Shown: positions 26,931-35,822 of the stretch, piece after piece | Layout of the letters: every line of letters starts with the position of its first letter | Position numbering within the stretch: position 1 is the stretch's first letter | Source of the DNA: Rhodovastum sp963709085 | Lineage (GTDB): Bacteria; Pseudomonadota; Alphaproteobacteria; Acetobacterales; Acetobacteraceae | Direction of reading: 5' to 3' | Length of the DNA stretch: 64,000 nt | NCBI GenBank assembly: GCA_963709085.1 | Contig: CAVPVB010000007.1 | Coordinates: 930,001-994,000, forward strand | Notes under the pieces: model-generated | Databases searched by the model: none | Told to the model about the DNA's origin: nothing | Seen by the model: the letters and a program-made list of their open reading frames with translations, nothing else | Made by a program: the position numbers and the translations under genes

Positions 26931-27341
26931 ATGCCGTTCGATGACACTGAGGAGCGCGGCGGGGGCGGGCGGCGGCCGTCGCGCAATGTGCTGGGCGGGG
27001 TGCTCGCGCCGTGCTCGCTGGCGCCGATCACCGGGTTCTTCCGTTCCGGCGGCTGCGAGACCAGCCCGGAGGATGTCGGCAGCCATACCGTGTGTGTGGT
27101 GATGACCGCCGAATTCCTCGCCTTCAGCAAGCGGGCGGGCAACGACCTCTCCACCCCCTATCCGGCCTTTGGATTCCCGGGCCTGCGCCCGGGCGATCGC
27201 TGGTGCCTGTGCGCGCCGCGCTGGCAGGAGGCGCTGGAGGCCGGGCAGGCGCCGAAAGTGGTGCTGGAAGCCACCCATGAGGGGGCGCTGCGCTATTGCA
27301 GCCTCGACGATCTGCGGCGCCACGCCGCTGATCTGCCATGA
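26931..27341 (+). CDS. DUF2237 family protein
   Basis: 136 residues. The conserved core is NVLGGVLAPCSLAPITGFFR followed by CETSPEDVGSHTVCVVMT, with DLSTPYPAFGFPGLRPGDRW, and then the C-terminal HEGALRYCSLDDL. It is a small cytoplasmic family of unknown function with conserved cysteines. An AGGAGG site five bases before the ATG fixes the start, although the frame is open further upstream through the palindromic repeat. It overlaps the next gene by four bases (ATGA). Confidence 0.9.
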   Translation: MPFDDTEERGGGGRRPSRNVLGGVLAPCSLAPITGFFRSGGCETSPEDVGSHTVCVVMTAEFLAFSKRAGNDLSTPYPAFGFPGLRPGDRWCLCAPRWQEALEAGQAPKVVLEATHEGALRYCSLDDLRRHAADLP

Positions 27342-27667
27342 GCACCGTCCCGGATAATTTGTTCGACGCGGTGCCGGTCGGGCTGCCCGACGAGGAAATC
27401 CTGGAACTGGCCGCCGGCCCCGGCACCCGCATCGAGCGCATCGTCTCCTGCGGCCATGTCAGCCCGCCCGGGTTCTGGTACGAGCAGGAGCGGCCGGAAT
27501 GGGTGGTCCTGCTGCAGGGCGAGGCGGTGTTGGATTTCGCCGATGGCCGGTCGGTCCGGCTTCGTCCGGGCGACCACCTGAGCATCGCCGCGCAGGCGCG
27601 CCACCGGGTGGCCTGGACCTCGTCCGACCCGCCATCGATCTGGCTGGCGGTGCATTACAGCGGCTGA
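27338..27667 (+). CDS. Cupin domain-containing protein
   Basis: 109 residues, a single small beta-barrel. The two cupin motifs are visible as EWVVLLQGEAVLDFADG and LRPGDHLSIAAQARHRVAW, with the histidines and acidic residue that usually bind a metal. The ligand and reaction are unknown. It is translationally coupled to the DUF2237 gene and lies 15 bases before pcp, forming a three-gene unit. Confidence 0.88.
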   Translation: MSTVPDNLFDAVPVGLPDEEILELAAGPGTRIERIVSCGHVSPPGFWYEQERPEWVVLLQGEAVLDFADGRSVRLRPGDHLSIAAQARHRVAWTSSDPPSIWLAVHYSG

Positions 27668-27682
27668 TCCGGGCACCGCCGC

Positions 27683-28348
27683 GTGAGCCCCGCCCGCCAT
27701 TTCCCGCGCATCCTGGTCACCGGCTTCGAGCCGTTCGGGGGCGAGCCCGTCAATCCGTCGATGCTGGCGGTGCTGGGCCTGGCCGCCGATCCGCCGCCGG
27801 GGATCGTGCTGCACAGCGCGATTCTGCCGGTGTCGCTCCGGCGCACGCCGCCGGCGCTGCTGGAAGCGGTGGCACGGTACCGTCCGGATGTGGTGATCGC
27901 CACCGGCCAGGCTGGCGGGCGGGCGGAGGTATCGGTCGAGCGCATCGGCATCAACGTCACCGATTTCCGTGTCCCCGACAATGACGGCGCGCAGCCGGGG
28001 GACGGGCCGGTGCTCGCCGGCGGGCCGGCGGCCTATTTCGCCACCATTCCGGTGCAGGCGGTCGCCGCCGCGCTGCAGCAGGCGGGGGTGCCGGCCAGCG
28101 TGTCCAACAGCGCCGGCACGCATCTGTGCAACCACACGCTGTACCTGCTCGGCCATCTCGCCGCCACCGGGTATCCGGCGATGCGCGGCGGCCTGTTGCA
28201 CCTGCCTTATCTGCCCGAGCAGGTGGCGCGCCATCCCGGCCAGCCGAGCATGGCGTTGGCGATGCAGGTGGCGGCGCTGCGGGCGGCGATCGGGGCGATC
28301 CGGACCGTGGGCACTGAACCGCCGGGGGCCGGGGACGCGACGGACTGA
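27683..28348 (+). CDS. pcp: Pyroglutamyl-peptidase I
   Basis: 221 residues from a GTG. This cytoplasmic C15 cysteine peptidase removes N-terminal pyroglutamate. The catalytic triad can be placed by the usual spacing: Glu86 in VERIGIN, Cys149 in AGTHLCNHTLY and His173 in GLLHLPYLPEQ. The N-terminal ILVTGFEPFGGEPVNPS is the family start. It follows the cupin gene by 15 bases. Confidence 0.94.
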   Translation: MSPARHFPRILVTGFEPFGGEPVNPSMLAVLGLAADPPPGIVLHSAILPVSLRRTPPALLEAVARYRPDVVIATGQAGGRAEVSVERIGINVTDFRVPDNDGAQPGDGPVLAGGPAAYFATIPVQAVAAALQQAGVPASVSNSAGTHLCNHTLYLLGHLAATGYPAMRGGLLHLPYLPEQVARHPGQPSMALAMQVAALRAAIGAIRTVGTEPPGAGDATD

Positions 28349-28431
28349 GCCATGCAGCAGATGTCCGACTCGCTTGCGTGCCGGCGCCCCGCGGCTGATA
28401 GTTTGACGATGCTCCTGTTGCGTCCGGTCAA

Positions 28432-29100
28432 GTGAACATTCTCGCGCCGCCGCGCGCGCGCCTCAGCATTGAGGTGGTGCACGATCTGGTGTGCCCCTGG
28501 TGCTACCTGGGGTTGCGCCGGCTATTACGTACGCTGCGGCGGCGGCCGGACCTGCTGACCGACATCACCTGGCGACCGTTCCTGCTCAACCCGGACATGC
28601 CGCGTGCCGGCCTGCCGCGCGCCGACTACGTGGTGCGCAAGTTCGGCGGCGAGGAGCGGGCGCGGCGCCTGTACGCCTCGATTACCGAGATCGGCCGGAC
28701 GGAAGGGCTGCAGTTCCGCTTCGACCGCGTCCGCCGCACGCCGTCATCCGTCGATGCGCACCGGCTGGTGCGCTGGGCTGCGGCCTACGGGCGCGGCTCG
28801 GAGGTGGTGGAAGCGCTGTTCGCGGCGCATTTCACCGACGGACGCGATATCGGCGACATCTTTGTGCTGACCGACGTGGCGCTCGCCTGCGGCCTGGACG
28901 GACCAACGGCGCGCGGCTTCCTGTCCGGTGACACCGAGATCGATGCGGTGCATGCCGAGAACCTGCGCGCCCACCGGCTGGGCATCAACGGGGTGCCGTG
29001 CTTCGTCATCGGCGGGCGGCACGCCATCGCCGGCGCGCAGGAGCCGGAAGTGATCGAACGGCTGCTGGACGTGGCGGTGGTCGAAGCCGCCGAGGGGTAG
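28432..29100 (+). CDS. DsbA-family (FrnE-like) oxidoreductase
   Basis: 222 residues starting at a GTG. It has a thioredoxin fold with the active-site pair in DLVCPWCYLG (Cys21, Cys24), a large helical insertion and the cis-proline loop GINGVPCFVIGGR. There is no signal peptide, so it acts in the cytoplasm, unlike periplasmic DsbA. FrnE-like proteins are implicated in thiol-disulfide chemistry and polyketide or stress metabolism. 2-Hydroxychromene-2-carboxylate isomerases look similar but lack this CxxC. Confidence 0.9.
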   Translation: MNILAPPRARLSIEVVHDLVCPWCYLGLRRLLRTLRRRPDLLTDITWRPFLLNPDMPRAGLPRADYVVRKFGGEERARRLYASITEIGRTEGLQFRFDRVRRTPSSVDAHRLVRWAAAYGRGSEVVEALFAAHFTDGRDIGDIFVLTDVALACGLDGPTARGFLSGDTEIDAVHAENLRAHRLGINGVPCFVIGGRHAIAGAQEPEVIERLLDVAVVEAAEG

Positions 29101-29110
29101 GGCAGCCCCT

Positions 29111-29142
29111 CCCGCTCCCCTCGTGCAGCATTGGGGAGCGGG
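29111..29142. terminator. 10-bp inverted repeat after the DsbA-like gene
   Basis: The perfect arms cccgctcccc (29111-29120) and ggggagcggg (29133-29142) flank a 12-base loop between convergent genes. No T-run follows, so terminator function is a positional inference. Confidence 0.4.
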
Positions 29143-29190
29143 AAGAAGCAGCCATCGCCAGACGACGGCTGAAGCCGCGCGGAACCGGCG

Positions 29191-29622
29191 TTACAACGCC
29201 CGCCCCATCCCCAGCTCGGCGCGCACGATCGCCGCGTCGAACATGGCCAGCACTTCGGCATGGCTCACCGAGTCGTTCATGCTCTCGACCGAGTGATGAC
29301 CATGCAACCGCGCCACCTGCAGCAGGGCGCCAGCGGCATCCCGGCGCACCCCGCGCCAGGCGGTGCGGCCGGCGGCTTGCAACGCCCCCATGGCGCAATG
29401 GCGGCCGTGCCGCACATAGGCACCCTGCAGCCATTGTGGCTCCTCGCTGATGAGGGCGCGCGCCTCGCTCAGCAGGGCCACCGCCGTGGCGGGCTGACCG
29501 CGGCCCGAGGCGTCTCGCAGACGGTCGCGGAGGCTGCGCCAGACCCCGCGAAGTGACCACGCCGGCGCAGTTGCCAAGCGTGCGGTCTGGTCGATCGGGA
29601 AGCCGACCGTATCGAACGGCAT
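29191..29622 (-). CDS. Conserved hypothetical protein (possibly DUF6197-like)
   Basis: 143 residues from the ATG at 29622, which has a GGAGG site seven bases upstream. The central WLQGAYVRHGRHCAMGALQA resembles the cysteine-containing core of DUF6197-like proteins, but I am not sure of the family. It is soluble, with no signal peptide. It is transcribed away from a 98-base gap that precedes mfd's stop, so mfd read-through is possible. The function is unknown. Confidence 0.65.
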   Translation of the reverse strand: MPFDTVGFPIDQTARLATAPAWSLRGVWRSLRDRLRDASGRGQPATAVALLSEARALISEEPQWLQGAYVRHGRHCAMGALQAAGRTAWRGVRRDAAGALLQVARLHGHHSVESMNDSVSHAEVLAMFDAAIVRAELGMGRAL

Positions 29623-29720
29623 GGGTTGGTCCCTCCGTATGTTTCCCCATCCCGACGTCAGCACGAAAGCGGCTGGCGAAAAGCGACCTTACGGAAACGT
29701 GATGCGTTTTTCATCCGCCG

Positions 29721-32700
29721 CTACGCTGCCTTTCCTTGCGCGGCCAAACGGTTAAGGTTAGCCACCACGTCGCGCGCCACCCGCACCCGCTCGGCCAGCG
29801 TCATCTCGCGCACGATGGCCAGCTTGTGGTCCGGCCGCAGCCGGATCGCGCCGCCCCGGCTCGACAGCCAGCTTACCAACCCTGCCGGGTTGCGGAACGC
29901 GTTGCCGCGGAAGCCGACCACCATGCCCTTCGGCCCGGCCTCCAGCTTCTCCACCCCGGCCGCGCGACAGGCGCGCTTGAGCGCGACCACCTGCAGCAGG
30001 TTGTCCACCTCCTCGGGCAGCTTGCCGAAGCGATCGACCAGCTCGGCCGCCATCGCCTCGCTCTCGGCGTCGGTGGTCAGGTTGCCGATGCGGCGATACA
30101 GGCCGAGCCGCACCGGCAGGTCGCGCACATAGGTCTCGGGGATCAGCACCGGCAGGCCGAGGCCGATATTGGGCGTCCAGTCGCGGTCCTCGGCGCGATG
30201 GCGGCCCTTCTCGGCCTTCATCTCGGCCACCGCATCCTCCAGCATCTGCTGGTACAGCTCGATGCCGACCTCGCGGATATGGCCACTCTGCTCGTCGCCC
30301 AGCAGGTTGCCGGCGCCGCGGATGTCGAGGTCGTGGCTGGCCAGGGTGAAGCCGGCGCCGAGCGCATCGAGCGAATGCATCACGTTCAGCCGCTTCTCGG
30401 CCGCCGCGCTGAGCCGGTGCAGCTGCGGCCAGGTCAGATACGCATAGCCGCGTTGCTTGCCGCGTCCCACCCGCCCGCGCAGCTGATAGAGCTGCCCGAG
30501 GCCGAACATATCGGCGCGATGGATGACCAGCGTGTTCACCGCCGGCATGTCGAGCCCGCTTTCGACGATGTTGGTGGACAGCAGGATGTCGAACTTGCCG
30601 TCGCCGAACTCGGTCATCACCCGTTCCAGCTCGGTCGGCGCCAACCGCCCGTGCGCCTGCGTGGTACGCGCCTCCGGCACGATCTCGGCGAGCCGTTCGG
30701 CCATGCGGCCGAGATCCTCGATGCGCGGCACCACGCAGAACACCTGGCCGCCGCGGAAGCGCTCGCGCTGGATGGCCTCGCGGATCACCACGGCATCGAA
30801 CGGCATGATGAAGGTGCGCACCGCCAGCCGGTCCACCGGCGGGGTGGCGATCACGCTCATCTCGCGCACGCCGGTGAGCGCCAGTTGCAGGGTGCGCGGA
30901 ATCGGCGTGGCGGTCAGCGTCAGCACATGCACGTCGGCCTTCAGCGCCTTCAGCTTCTCCTTGTGGGCGACGCCGAAATGCTGCTCCTCATCGACGATCA
31001 ACAGGCCGAGCGCGGAAAAATTGATGCCCTTGGCCAGCAGCGCATGCGTGCCGATGACGATGTTCACGCTGCCATCGGCGAGGCCTCGGCGGACCTCGGC
31101 CGCCTCCTTCGCGGTCACCATGCGCGAGAGCTGCGCCACGGTGACCGGTAGCCCCTGGAAGCGGGCGGAGAACACCCGGAAATGCTGGCGCGACAGCAGC
31201 GTGGTGGGCACCACCACCGCCACCTGGTTGCCCGACATGGCGGCGACGAAGGCGGCCCGCAACGCCACCTCGGTCTTGCCGAAGCCCACATCGCCGCAGA
31301 TCAGCCGGTCCATCGGCCGCCCGGAGGACAAATCCTCCAGCACATCGGCGATGGCGCGCGCCTGGTCCTCGGTCTCGGCATGCGGGAAGCGGGCGCAGAA
31401 CTCGTCCCAGGCGCCCTCGGCCGGCGCCATCACCTCGGCATCGCGCAGCTTGCGCGCGGCGGCGACCCGGATCAGCTCGCCCGCCATGTCGCGGATGCGC
31501 TGCTTCATCCGCGCCTTGCGGGTCTGCCACGACACGCCGCCCAATTTGTCGAGCGCCACCCCGGCGGCATCGCTGCCGAAGCGGCTCAGCACTTCGATGT
31601 TCTCGACCGGCAGGAAAAGTTTTTCCCCCGCATCGTAGAGCAGGCGCAGGCAGTCGTGCGGGGCGCCGCTGACCTTGAGCGTCTCCAGCCCCTCGTAGCG
31701 GCCGATGCCGAAATCCTGGTGCACCACCAGGTCGCCCTCGGCGATCTCGGTGGCCTCGGCGATGAACTGGTCGGCCCGCTTGCGCCGGCGCGGCGGGCGG
31801 GAAATGCGCTCGCCGAGCAGATCCTGTTCGGAGACGAAGGCCCATTTGCCCACGCCCGGATAGTCGGCGACGAAGCCGCGCTCCAGGCCGAGCGTCACCA
31901 GGGCGACGCTTCCCGCCCGCACCTTGCCCGCCTTCGGCCAGTCATCGGCGGCCTCGGCGGCGAGGCCATGCTCGGCCAGCAGATGGCCGATGCGGTCGCG
32001 CGAGCCGCGGGTCCAGGCGGCGACCGCGATGCGCCGCCCCTCGGCGGTCCAGCGATCGGCCTGGGCGCGCAACTGGTCGAACACATTGGCCCCCGGGCCG
32101 GCGCCCGATTGGGCGAATATCGGCCCCGGACGGCCGCCGCCATCCACGCCGGTCGCCCCCTCCGGCCGGGCAAACGGCCCGAAGCCGAACACCGGGCCGA
32201 GGGAAAACATCGCCTCCCAGCCGGCACGGTCGAGATAGAGCCGGTCCGGCGGCAGCGGACGATACGGCACCTCGCCCTCGCGCGGCGGGGCACGGCGGGC
32301 GTTGTAGTGGTCGGCGATCATCTCCAGCCGGGAGGCCAGCACATCCTCGGCCTGATGGTCCTGGCTGCAGGAGGCGCTGGGGAGATAATCCAGCAGCGTT
32401 TCCATGCCCTGGTGGAACAGCGGCACCCAGTGTTCCACGCCGGGATGGCGCCGCCCCTCGGAAACCGAGAGATAGATCGGGTCGGTGGCCGCGCCCTGGC
32501 CGAACGCCTCCCGCCAGCCGGTACGGAAGCGGGCGACCGAGGCCTTGTCGAGGAACACCTCCGACACCGGCCGCAGCACCACCTGCTTCAGCCGCGCGCC
32601 GCTGCGCTGGCTGGCCGGGTCGAAGGCGCGGATGCTCTCGATGGTGTCGCCGAACAGGTCCAGCCGCACCGGGTCGGGCAGGCCGGCCGGGAACATATCG

Positions 32701-33170
32701 ACGATGCCGCCGCGCACCGCATACTCGCCGGGCTCCATCACCGTGCCGGCGCGGCCGTAGCCATTGGCTTCGAGAAACCGCACCAGGCGGTCGGGATCGA
32801 CCGCGCCGCCCGCGGCGAGCGACAGGCTGGCGCCATGGAACACATGCCGCGGCGGCACACGCTGCACCAGGGCATTCACCGTGGTCAGCACGATGCGCGG
32901 GCCGGCAGGCTTTTCCAACAGCGCGGCGAGCGTGGCGATGCGCTCGCTGACCAGCTGGGGATTGGGGGAAACACGGTCGTATGGCAGACAATCCCAGGCC
33001 GGGAACCGCAACAGTTCGGCCTCCGGCGCGAAGAACGCCACCGACTCGGCGAGCCGGGCCACGCGCGCGTCGTCGCGACACACATGCAGCAACGGACCGG
33101 CATGCTCGCGCGCACGCCGTGCGAGCAGCACGGCATCCCAGCCTTCGGGGGCGCCGAAGACCGGGGTCAT
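29721..33170 (-). CDS. mfd: Transcription-repair coupling factor
   Basis: 1149 residues, full length. Mfd dislodges RNA polymerase stalled at DNA lesions and recruits UvrA. The order is a UvrB-like N-terminal module (CLPYDRVSPNPQLVSERIAT), an RNA polymerase interaction domain (EGDLVVHQDFGIGRYEGLE), then a superfamily 2 translocase. The translocase carries Walker A in CGDVGFGKTEVALRAAF, the DEEQ box in LLIVDEEQHFGVAHKE, TATPIPRTLQ and the TRG motif QLRGRVGRG. A UvrA-binding TRCF domain ends the protein. The divergent recG and the adjacent sdhE form a conserved alphaproteobacterial neighbourhood. Confidence 0.97.
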   Translation of the reverse strand: MTPVFGAPEGWDAVLLARRAREHAGPLLHVCRDDARVARLAESVAFFAPEAELLRFPAWDCLPYDRVSPNPQLVSERIATLAALLEKPAGPRIVLTTVNALVQRVPPRHVFHGASLSLAAGGAVDPDRLVRFLEANGYGRAGTVMEPGEYAVRGGIVDMFPAGLPDPVRLDLFGDTIESIRAFDPASQRSGARLKQVVLRPVSEVFLDKASVARFRTGWREAFGQGAATDPIYLSVSEGRRHPGVEHWVPLFHQGMETLLDYLPSASCSQDHQAEDVLASRLEMIADHYNARRAPPREGEVPYRPLPPDRLYLDRAGWEAMFSLGPVFGFGPFARPEGATGVDGGGRPGPIFAQSGAGPGANVFDQLRAQADRWTAEGRRIAVAAWTRGSRDRIGHLLAEHGLAAEAADDWPKAGKVRAGSVALVTLGLERGFVADYPGVGKWAFVSEQDLLGERISRPPRRRKRADQFIAEATEIAEGDLVVHQDFGIGRYEGLETLKVSGAPHDCLRLLYDAGEKLFLPVENIEVLSRFGSDAAGVALDKLGGVSWQTRKARMKQRIRDMAGELIRVAAARKLRDAEVMAPAEGAWDEFCARFPHAETEDQARAIADVLEDLSSGRPMDRLICGDVGFGKTEVALRAAFVAAMSGNQVAVVVPTTLLSRQHFRVFSARFQGLPVTVAQLSRMVTAKEAAEVRRGLADGSVNIVIGTHALLAKGINFSALGLLIVDEEQHFGVAHKEKLKALKADVHVLTLTATPIPRTLQLALTGVREMSVIATPPVDRLAVRTFIMPFDAVVIREAIQRERFRGGQVFCVVPRIEDLGRMAERLAEIVPEARTTQAHGRLAPTELERVMTEFGDGKFDILLSTNIVESGLDMPAVNTLVIHRADMFGLGQLYQLRGRVGRGKQRGYAYLTWPQLHRLSAAAEKRLNVMHSLDALGAGFTLASHDLDIRGAGNLLGDEQSGHIREVGIELYQQMLEDAVAEMKAEKGRHRAEDRDWTPNIGLGLPVLIPETYVRDLPVRLGLYRRIGNLTTDAESEAMAAELVDRFGKLPEEVDNLLQVVALKRACRAAGVEKLEAGPKGMVVGFRGNAFRNPAGLVSWLSSRGGAIRLRPDHKLAIVREMTLAERVRVARDVVANLNRLAAQGKAA

Positions 33171-33190
33171 GGGAGGGCCGGGAAGGAAGG

Positions 33191-33386
33191 AAGGCCAGGG
33201 CTCTGCCCTGGACCCGCCAAGGGCCGAGAGGCCCCTGGACCCCGCTCATTGGAGAGTTGTCCGAAGAGGGGGGGGAGAAGGGACCGCGGCCTCTCCTCAC
33301 CTCCCTCTTCAGACAACTCTCTAAACGAATGGGGTCCAGGGGCCTCTCGGCCCTTGGCGGGGTCCAGGGGCAGAGCCCCTGGCCTT
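33191..33386. repeat. GC-rich palindromic repeat, copy 2
   Basis: A nearly perfect 196-base palindrome. The outer ends aaggccaggg / ccctggcctt, the middle blocks cccctggaccccgctcattg / gggtccaggggcctctcgg and the inner arms gagagttgtc / gacaactctc pair in order around a centre near 33288. Outer blocks are shared with copy 1 at 26693-26872. It fills the gap between mfd and sdhE. It may act as a transcription barrier, but its spread as a repeat suggests a mobile or REP-like element. Confidence 0.75.
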
Positions 33387-33408
33387 GCTTGCTTCACCGC
33401 CCCCCTCA

Positions 33409-33693
33409 TCACCGGCTCCTCAGCGCCAGCGCGAAGGCGCGGATGGCCTGCAGGGTGGGCGAGTTGACATCCTGCGGGATTGGCCGGCGGCCGGTCAGCC
33501 AGTCGGCGAGGTCGGCGTCGGACAGATCCATGACCTGTTCGAGCGCATCCATTTCGCTCTCTGGCATGGCACCGATATGGCGGCGCACGTAGCCGCCGAT
33601 CAGCAGATCGTTCTCGTAGCTGCCGCGGTGGGTGGCGCGGTACAACAGGCGGCGGCGCCGCGTGTCGAGCGGGGTCAGGGCTGGTTCGGTCAT
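33409..33693 (-). CDS. sdhE: Succinate dehydrogenase assembly factor 2 (SdhE)
   Basis: 94 residues from the ATG at 33693 (another ATG at 33705 is possible). SdhE helps attach FAD to the succinate dehydrogenase flavoprotein. The family motif RGxxE is present in RATHRGSYENDLLIGGY, and the helix MDALEQVMDLSDADLADWLT matches the rest of the five-helix fold. It is divergent from recG with only 41 bases between the starts. Longer in-frame extension upstream runs antisense into recG and was discarded. Confidence 0.92.
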   Translation of the reverse strand: MTEPALTPLDTRRRRLLYRATHRGSYENDLLIGGYVRRHIGAMPESEMDALEQVMDLSDADLADWLTGRRPIPQDVNSPTLQAIRAFALALRSR

Positions 33694-33734
33694 CGGGAGG
33701 GTCATATAGACGCAGGCTCGGACAGTGTCAGCCC

Positions 33735-35804
33735 ATGCCCCCACCCACGCCATCACCGATTCCGGCCAGCCTGTGCGCCCCGCTGTTCGAACCGCTGACC
33801 GCCCTGCGCGGCGTGGGCGAGACGGTGGCGGCGCTGATCGCGCGCGCCGCCGGCGGCACGCGGGTGATCGACCTGCTGTTCCACCTGCCCGAAAGCTGGA
33901 TCGACCGCCGCACGCGCACCACGATCGCCGAGGCGGTGCCGGGGGCGCTGGCGACGATCGAGGTGGAGGTGGTGCGCATCGACCCGCCGGGCAGCGCGCG
34001 CCAGCCCACCAAGGCGGTGGTGACGGATGGCAGCGGGTTCGCCGATCTGGTGTTCTTCCAGCGCTTTCCGGCGGCGAAGCTGCCGAAGGGGGGGCGGGTG
34101 CTGGTGTCGGGCCGGTTCGACGACCGCCGCCAGATCGTGCATCCGGACCATATCGTGCCGGCCGACCGGGCGGAGGGGCTGCCCTGGATCGAGCCGGTAT
34201 GGGGCCTGACGGCGGGGCTGTTCCCCTGGCACCTGCGCAAACCGGTGGCGCAGGCGCTGGAGCGCATCCCGGCGTTGCCGGAATGGCACGATCCGGCGCT
34301 GCTGGCGCGGGAGAAATGGCCGGGGTTTGCCGAGGCGCTGCACCTGCTGCACGCGCCGCAGGCGCCGCCCCCACCGGAGGCGCGGCGGCGGCTCGCCTAT
34401 GACGAGTTGCTGGCCGGTCAGATCGCGCTGGCCTTCATGCGCCGGCGGGTGCACGACCGGCCGGGCCGGGCGCTCACCGGCGACGGCGCGCTGCGGGCGC
34501 AGGCCCTGGCGAGGTTCGGCCTGCCGCCAACCGAGGCGCAGCTTGCGGTGCTGGCGGAGATCGACGCCGACCTGGCGGCCCCGCGGCGGATGCTGCGGTT
34601 GCTGCAGGGGGATGTGGGCGCCGGCAAGACGCTGGTGGCGGTGCTGGCGATGCTGCGGGCGGTAGAGGCCGGCGCGCAGGCGGCGCTGATGGCGCCCACC
34701 GAGATTCTCGCGCGCCAGCACCACCGCACCCTCGAACGCATCTGCCCGGTCCCCTGTGCCCTGCTGACCGGGTCGGTGATCGGAAAAGCCCGCGCCGCCG
34801 TGCTGGAGGGGCTCGCGGATGGCGGCATTCCCATCGTGATCGGCACGCATGCGCTGGTGCAGGAAGGGGTGGTGTTCCGCGACCTCGGGCTGGCGGTGAT
34901 CGACGAGCAGCACCGGTTCGGGGTGGAACAGCGGCTGCGCATGGGCGGCAAGGGGGTGGCCGCGGACGTGCTGGTCATGACCGCCACGCCGATTCCGCGC
35001 ACGCTGCTGCTGACCCAGTGGGGCGAAATGCAGGTCAGCCGCCTGACCGGCAAGCCGGCCGGGCGAAAGCCGGTGCGCACCACGCTGCACTCGCTGGCGA
35101 CGCTGCCGGACGTGGTGGACGCGGTGGCGCGGGCGCTGGATGGGGGGGCGCGAATCTACTGGGTGTGCCCGATGGTGGCCGAAAGCGAGCTGATCGATCT
35201 GGCTGCCGCCGAGGCGCGTTTTGCCGAGCTGCAGGCGCGGTTCGGCCCGCTGGTGGGGCTGGCGCACGGGCAGCAGGACAGCGCGGTGCGCGAGGCGGCG
35301 CTGGCGGATTTCGCCGCCGGGCGGACGCGGCTGCTGGTGGCGACCACGGTGATCGAGGTCGGCGTCGATGTGCCGGAAGCGAGCGTGATGGTGATCGAGC
35401 ACGCCGAGCGGTTCGGGCTCGCGCCCCTGCACCAGTTGCGCGGGCGGGTGGGGCGCGGGCGGGACGCGAGTTTCTGCCTGTTGCTGCATGCCGACGGGCT
35501 GACCGAAACCGGTCGGCGGCGGCTGCTTCTGCTGCGCGACACCGAGGACGGGTTTCGCATCGCCGACGAGGATTTCCGCATCCGCGGCGGCGGCGACCTG
35601 CTGGGCACCCGCCAGGCCGGCCTGCCCGGCTGGCGGCTGGCCGACCCGGCCGAGGACGAGGGGTTGCTGCACATGGCCGATCAGGACGCGGAACTACTGG
35701 TGCAGAAGGACCCGAAGCTGGAGAGCGAGCGCGGTCTGGCCGTGCGCGTGCTGCTCTACCTGTTTGAAAAGCGCGAGGCATTCCGGACGCTGCGGGCGGG
35801 ATGA
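33735..35804 (+). CDS. recG: ATP-dependent DNA helicase RecG
   Basis: 689 residues. RecG remodels stalled replication forks and branched DNA. An N-terminal wedge/OB region (VIDLLFHLPESWIDRRTRTT) is followed by the superfamily 2 helicase: LLQGDVGAGKTLVAVLAMLR (Walker A), AVIDEQHRFGVEQR (DEQH box), MTATPIPRTLLLTQWG, VGVDVPEASVMVIEHAERFG and HQLRGRVGRGRDASF. Length and motif order are complete. It converges on the MfnB-FolB gene, with 18 bases between the stops. Confidence 0.96.
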   Translation: MPPPTPSPIPASLCAPLFEPLTALRGVGETVAALIARAAGGTRVIDLLFHLPESWIDRRTRTTIAEAVPGALATIEVEVVRIDPPGSARQPTKAVVTDGSGFADLVFFQRFPAAKLPKGGRVLVSGRFDDRRQIVHPDHIVPADRAEGLPWIEPVWGLTAGLFPWHLRKPVAQALERIPALPEWHDPALLAREKWPGFAEALHLLHAPQAPPPPEARRRLAYDELLAGQIALAFMRRRVHDRPGRALTGDGALRAQALARFGLPPTEAQLAVLAEIDADLAAPRRMLRLLQGDVGAGKTLVAVLAMLRAVEAGAQAALMAPTEILARQHHRTLERICPVPCALLTGSVIGKARAAVLEGLADGGIPIVIGTHALVQEGVVFRDLGLAVIDEQHRFGVEQRLRMGGKGVAADVLVMTATPIPRTLLLTQWGEMQVSRLTGKPAGRKPVRTTLHSLATLPDVVDAVARALDGGARIYWVCPMVAESELIDLAAAEARFAELQARFGPLVGLAHGQQDSAVREAALADFAAGRTRLLVATTVIEVGVDVPEASVMVIEHAERFGLAPLHQLRGRVGRGRDASFCLLLHADGLTETGRRRLLLLRDTEDGFRIADEDFRIRGGGDLLGTRQAGLPGWRLADPAEDEGLLHMADQDAELLVQKDPKLESERGLAVRVLLYLFEKREAFRTLRAG

Positions 35805-35822
35805 CGGGCGGCGAGGGGCGGC

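Noticed and set aside
31182..33467. Plus-strand frame of about 760 codons opposite mfd
   Set aside because: It is antisense to a complete mfd and has low-complexity composition without motifs.
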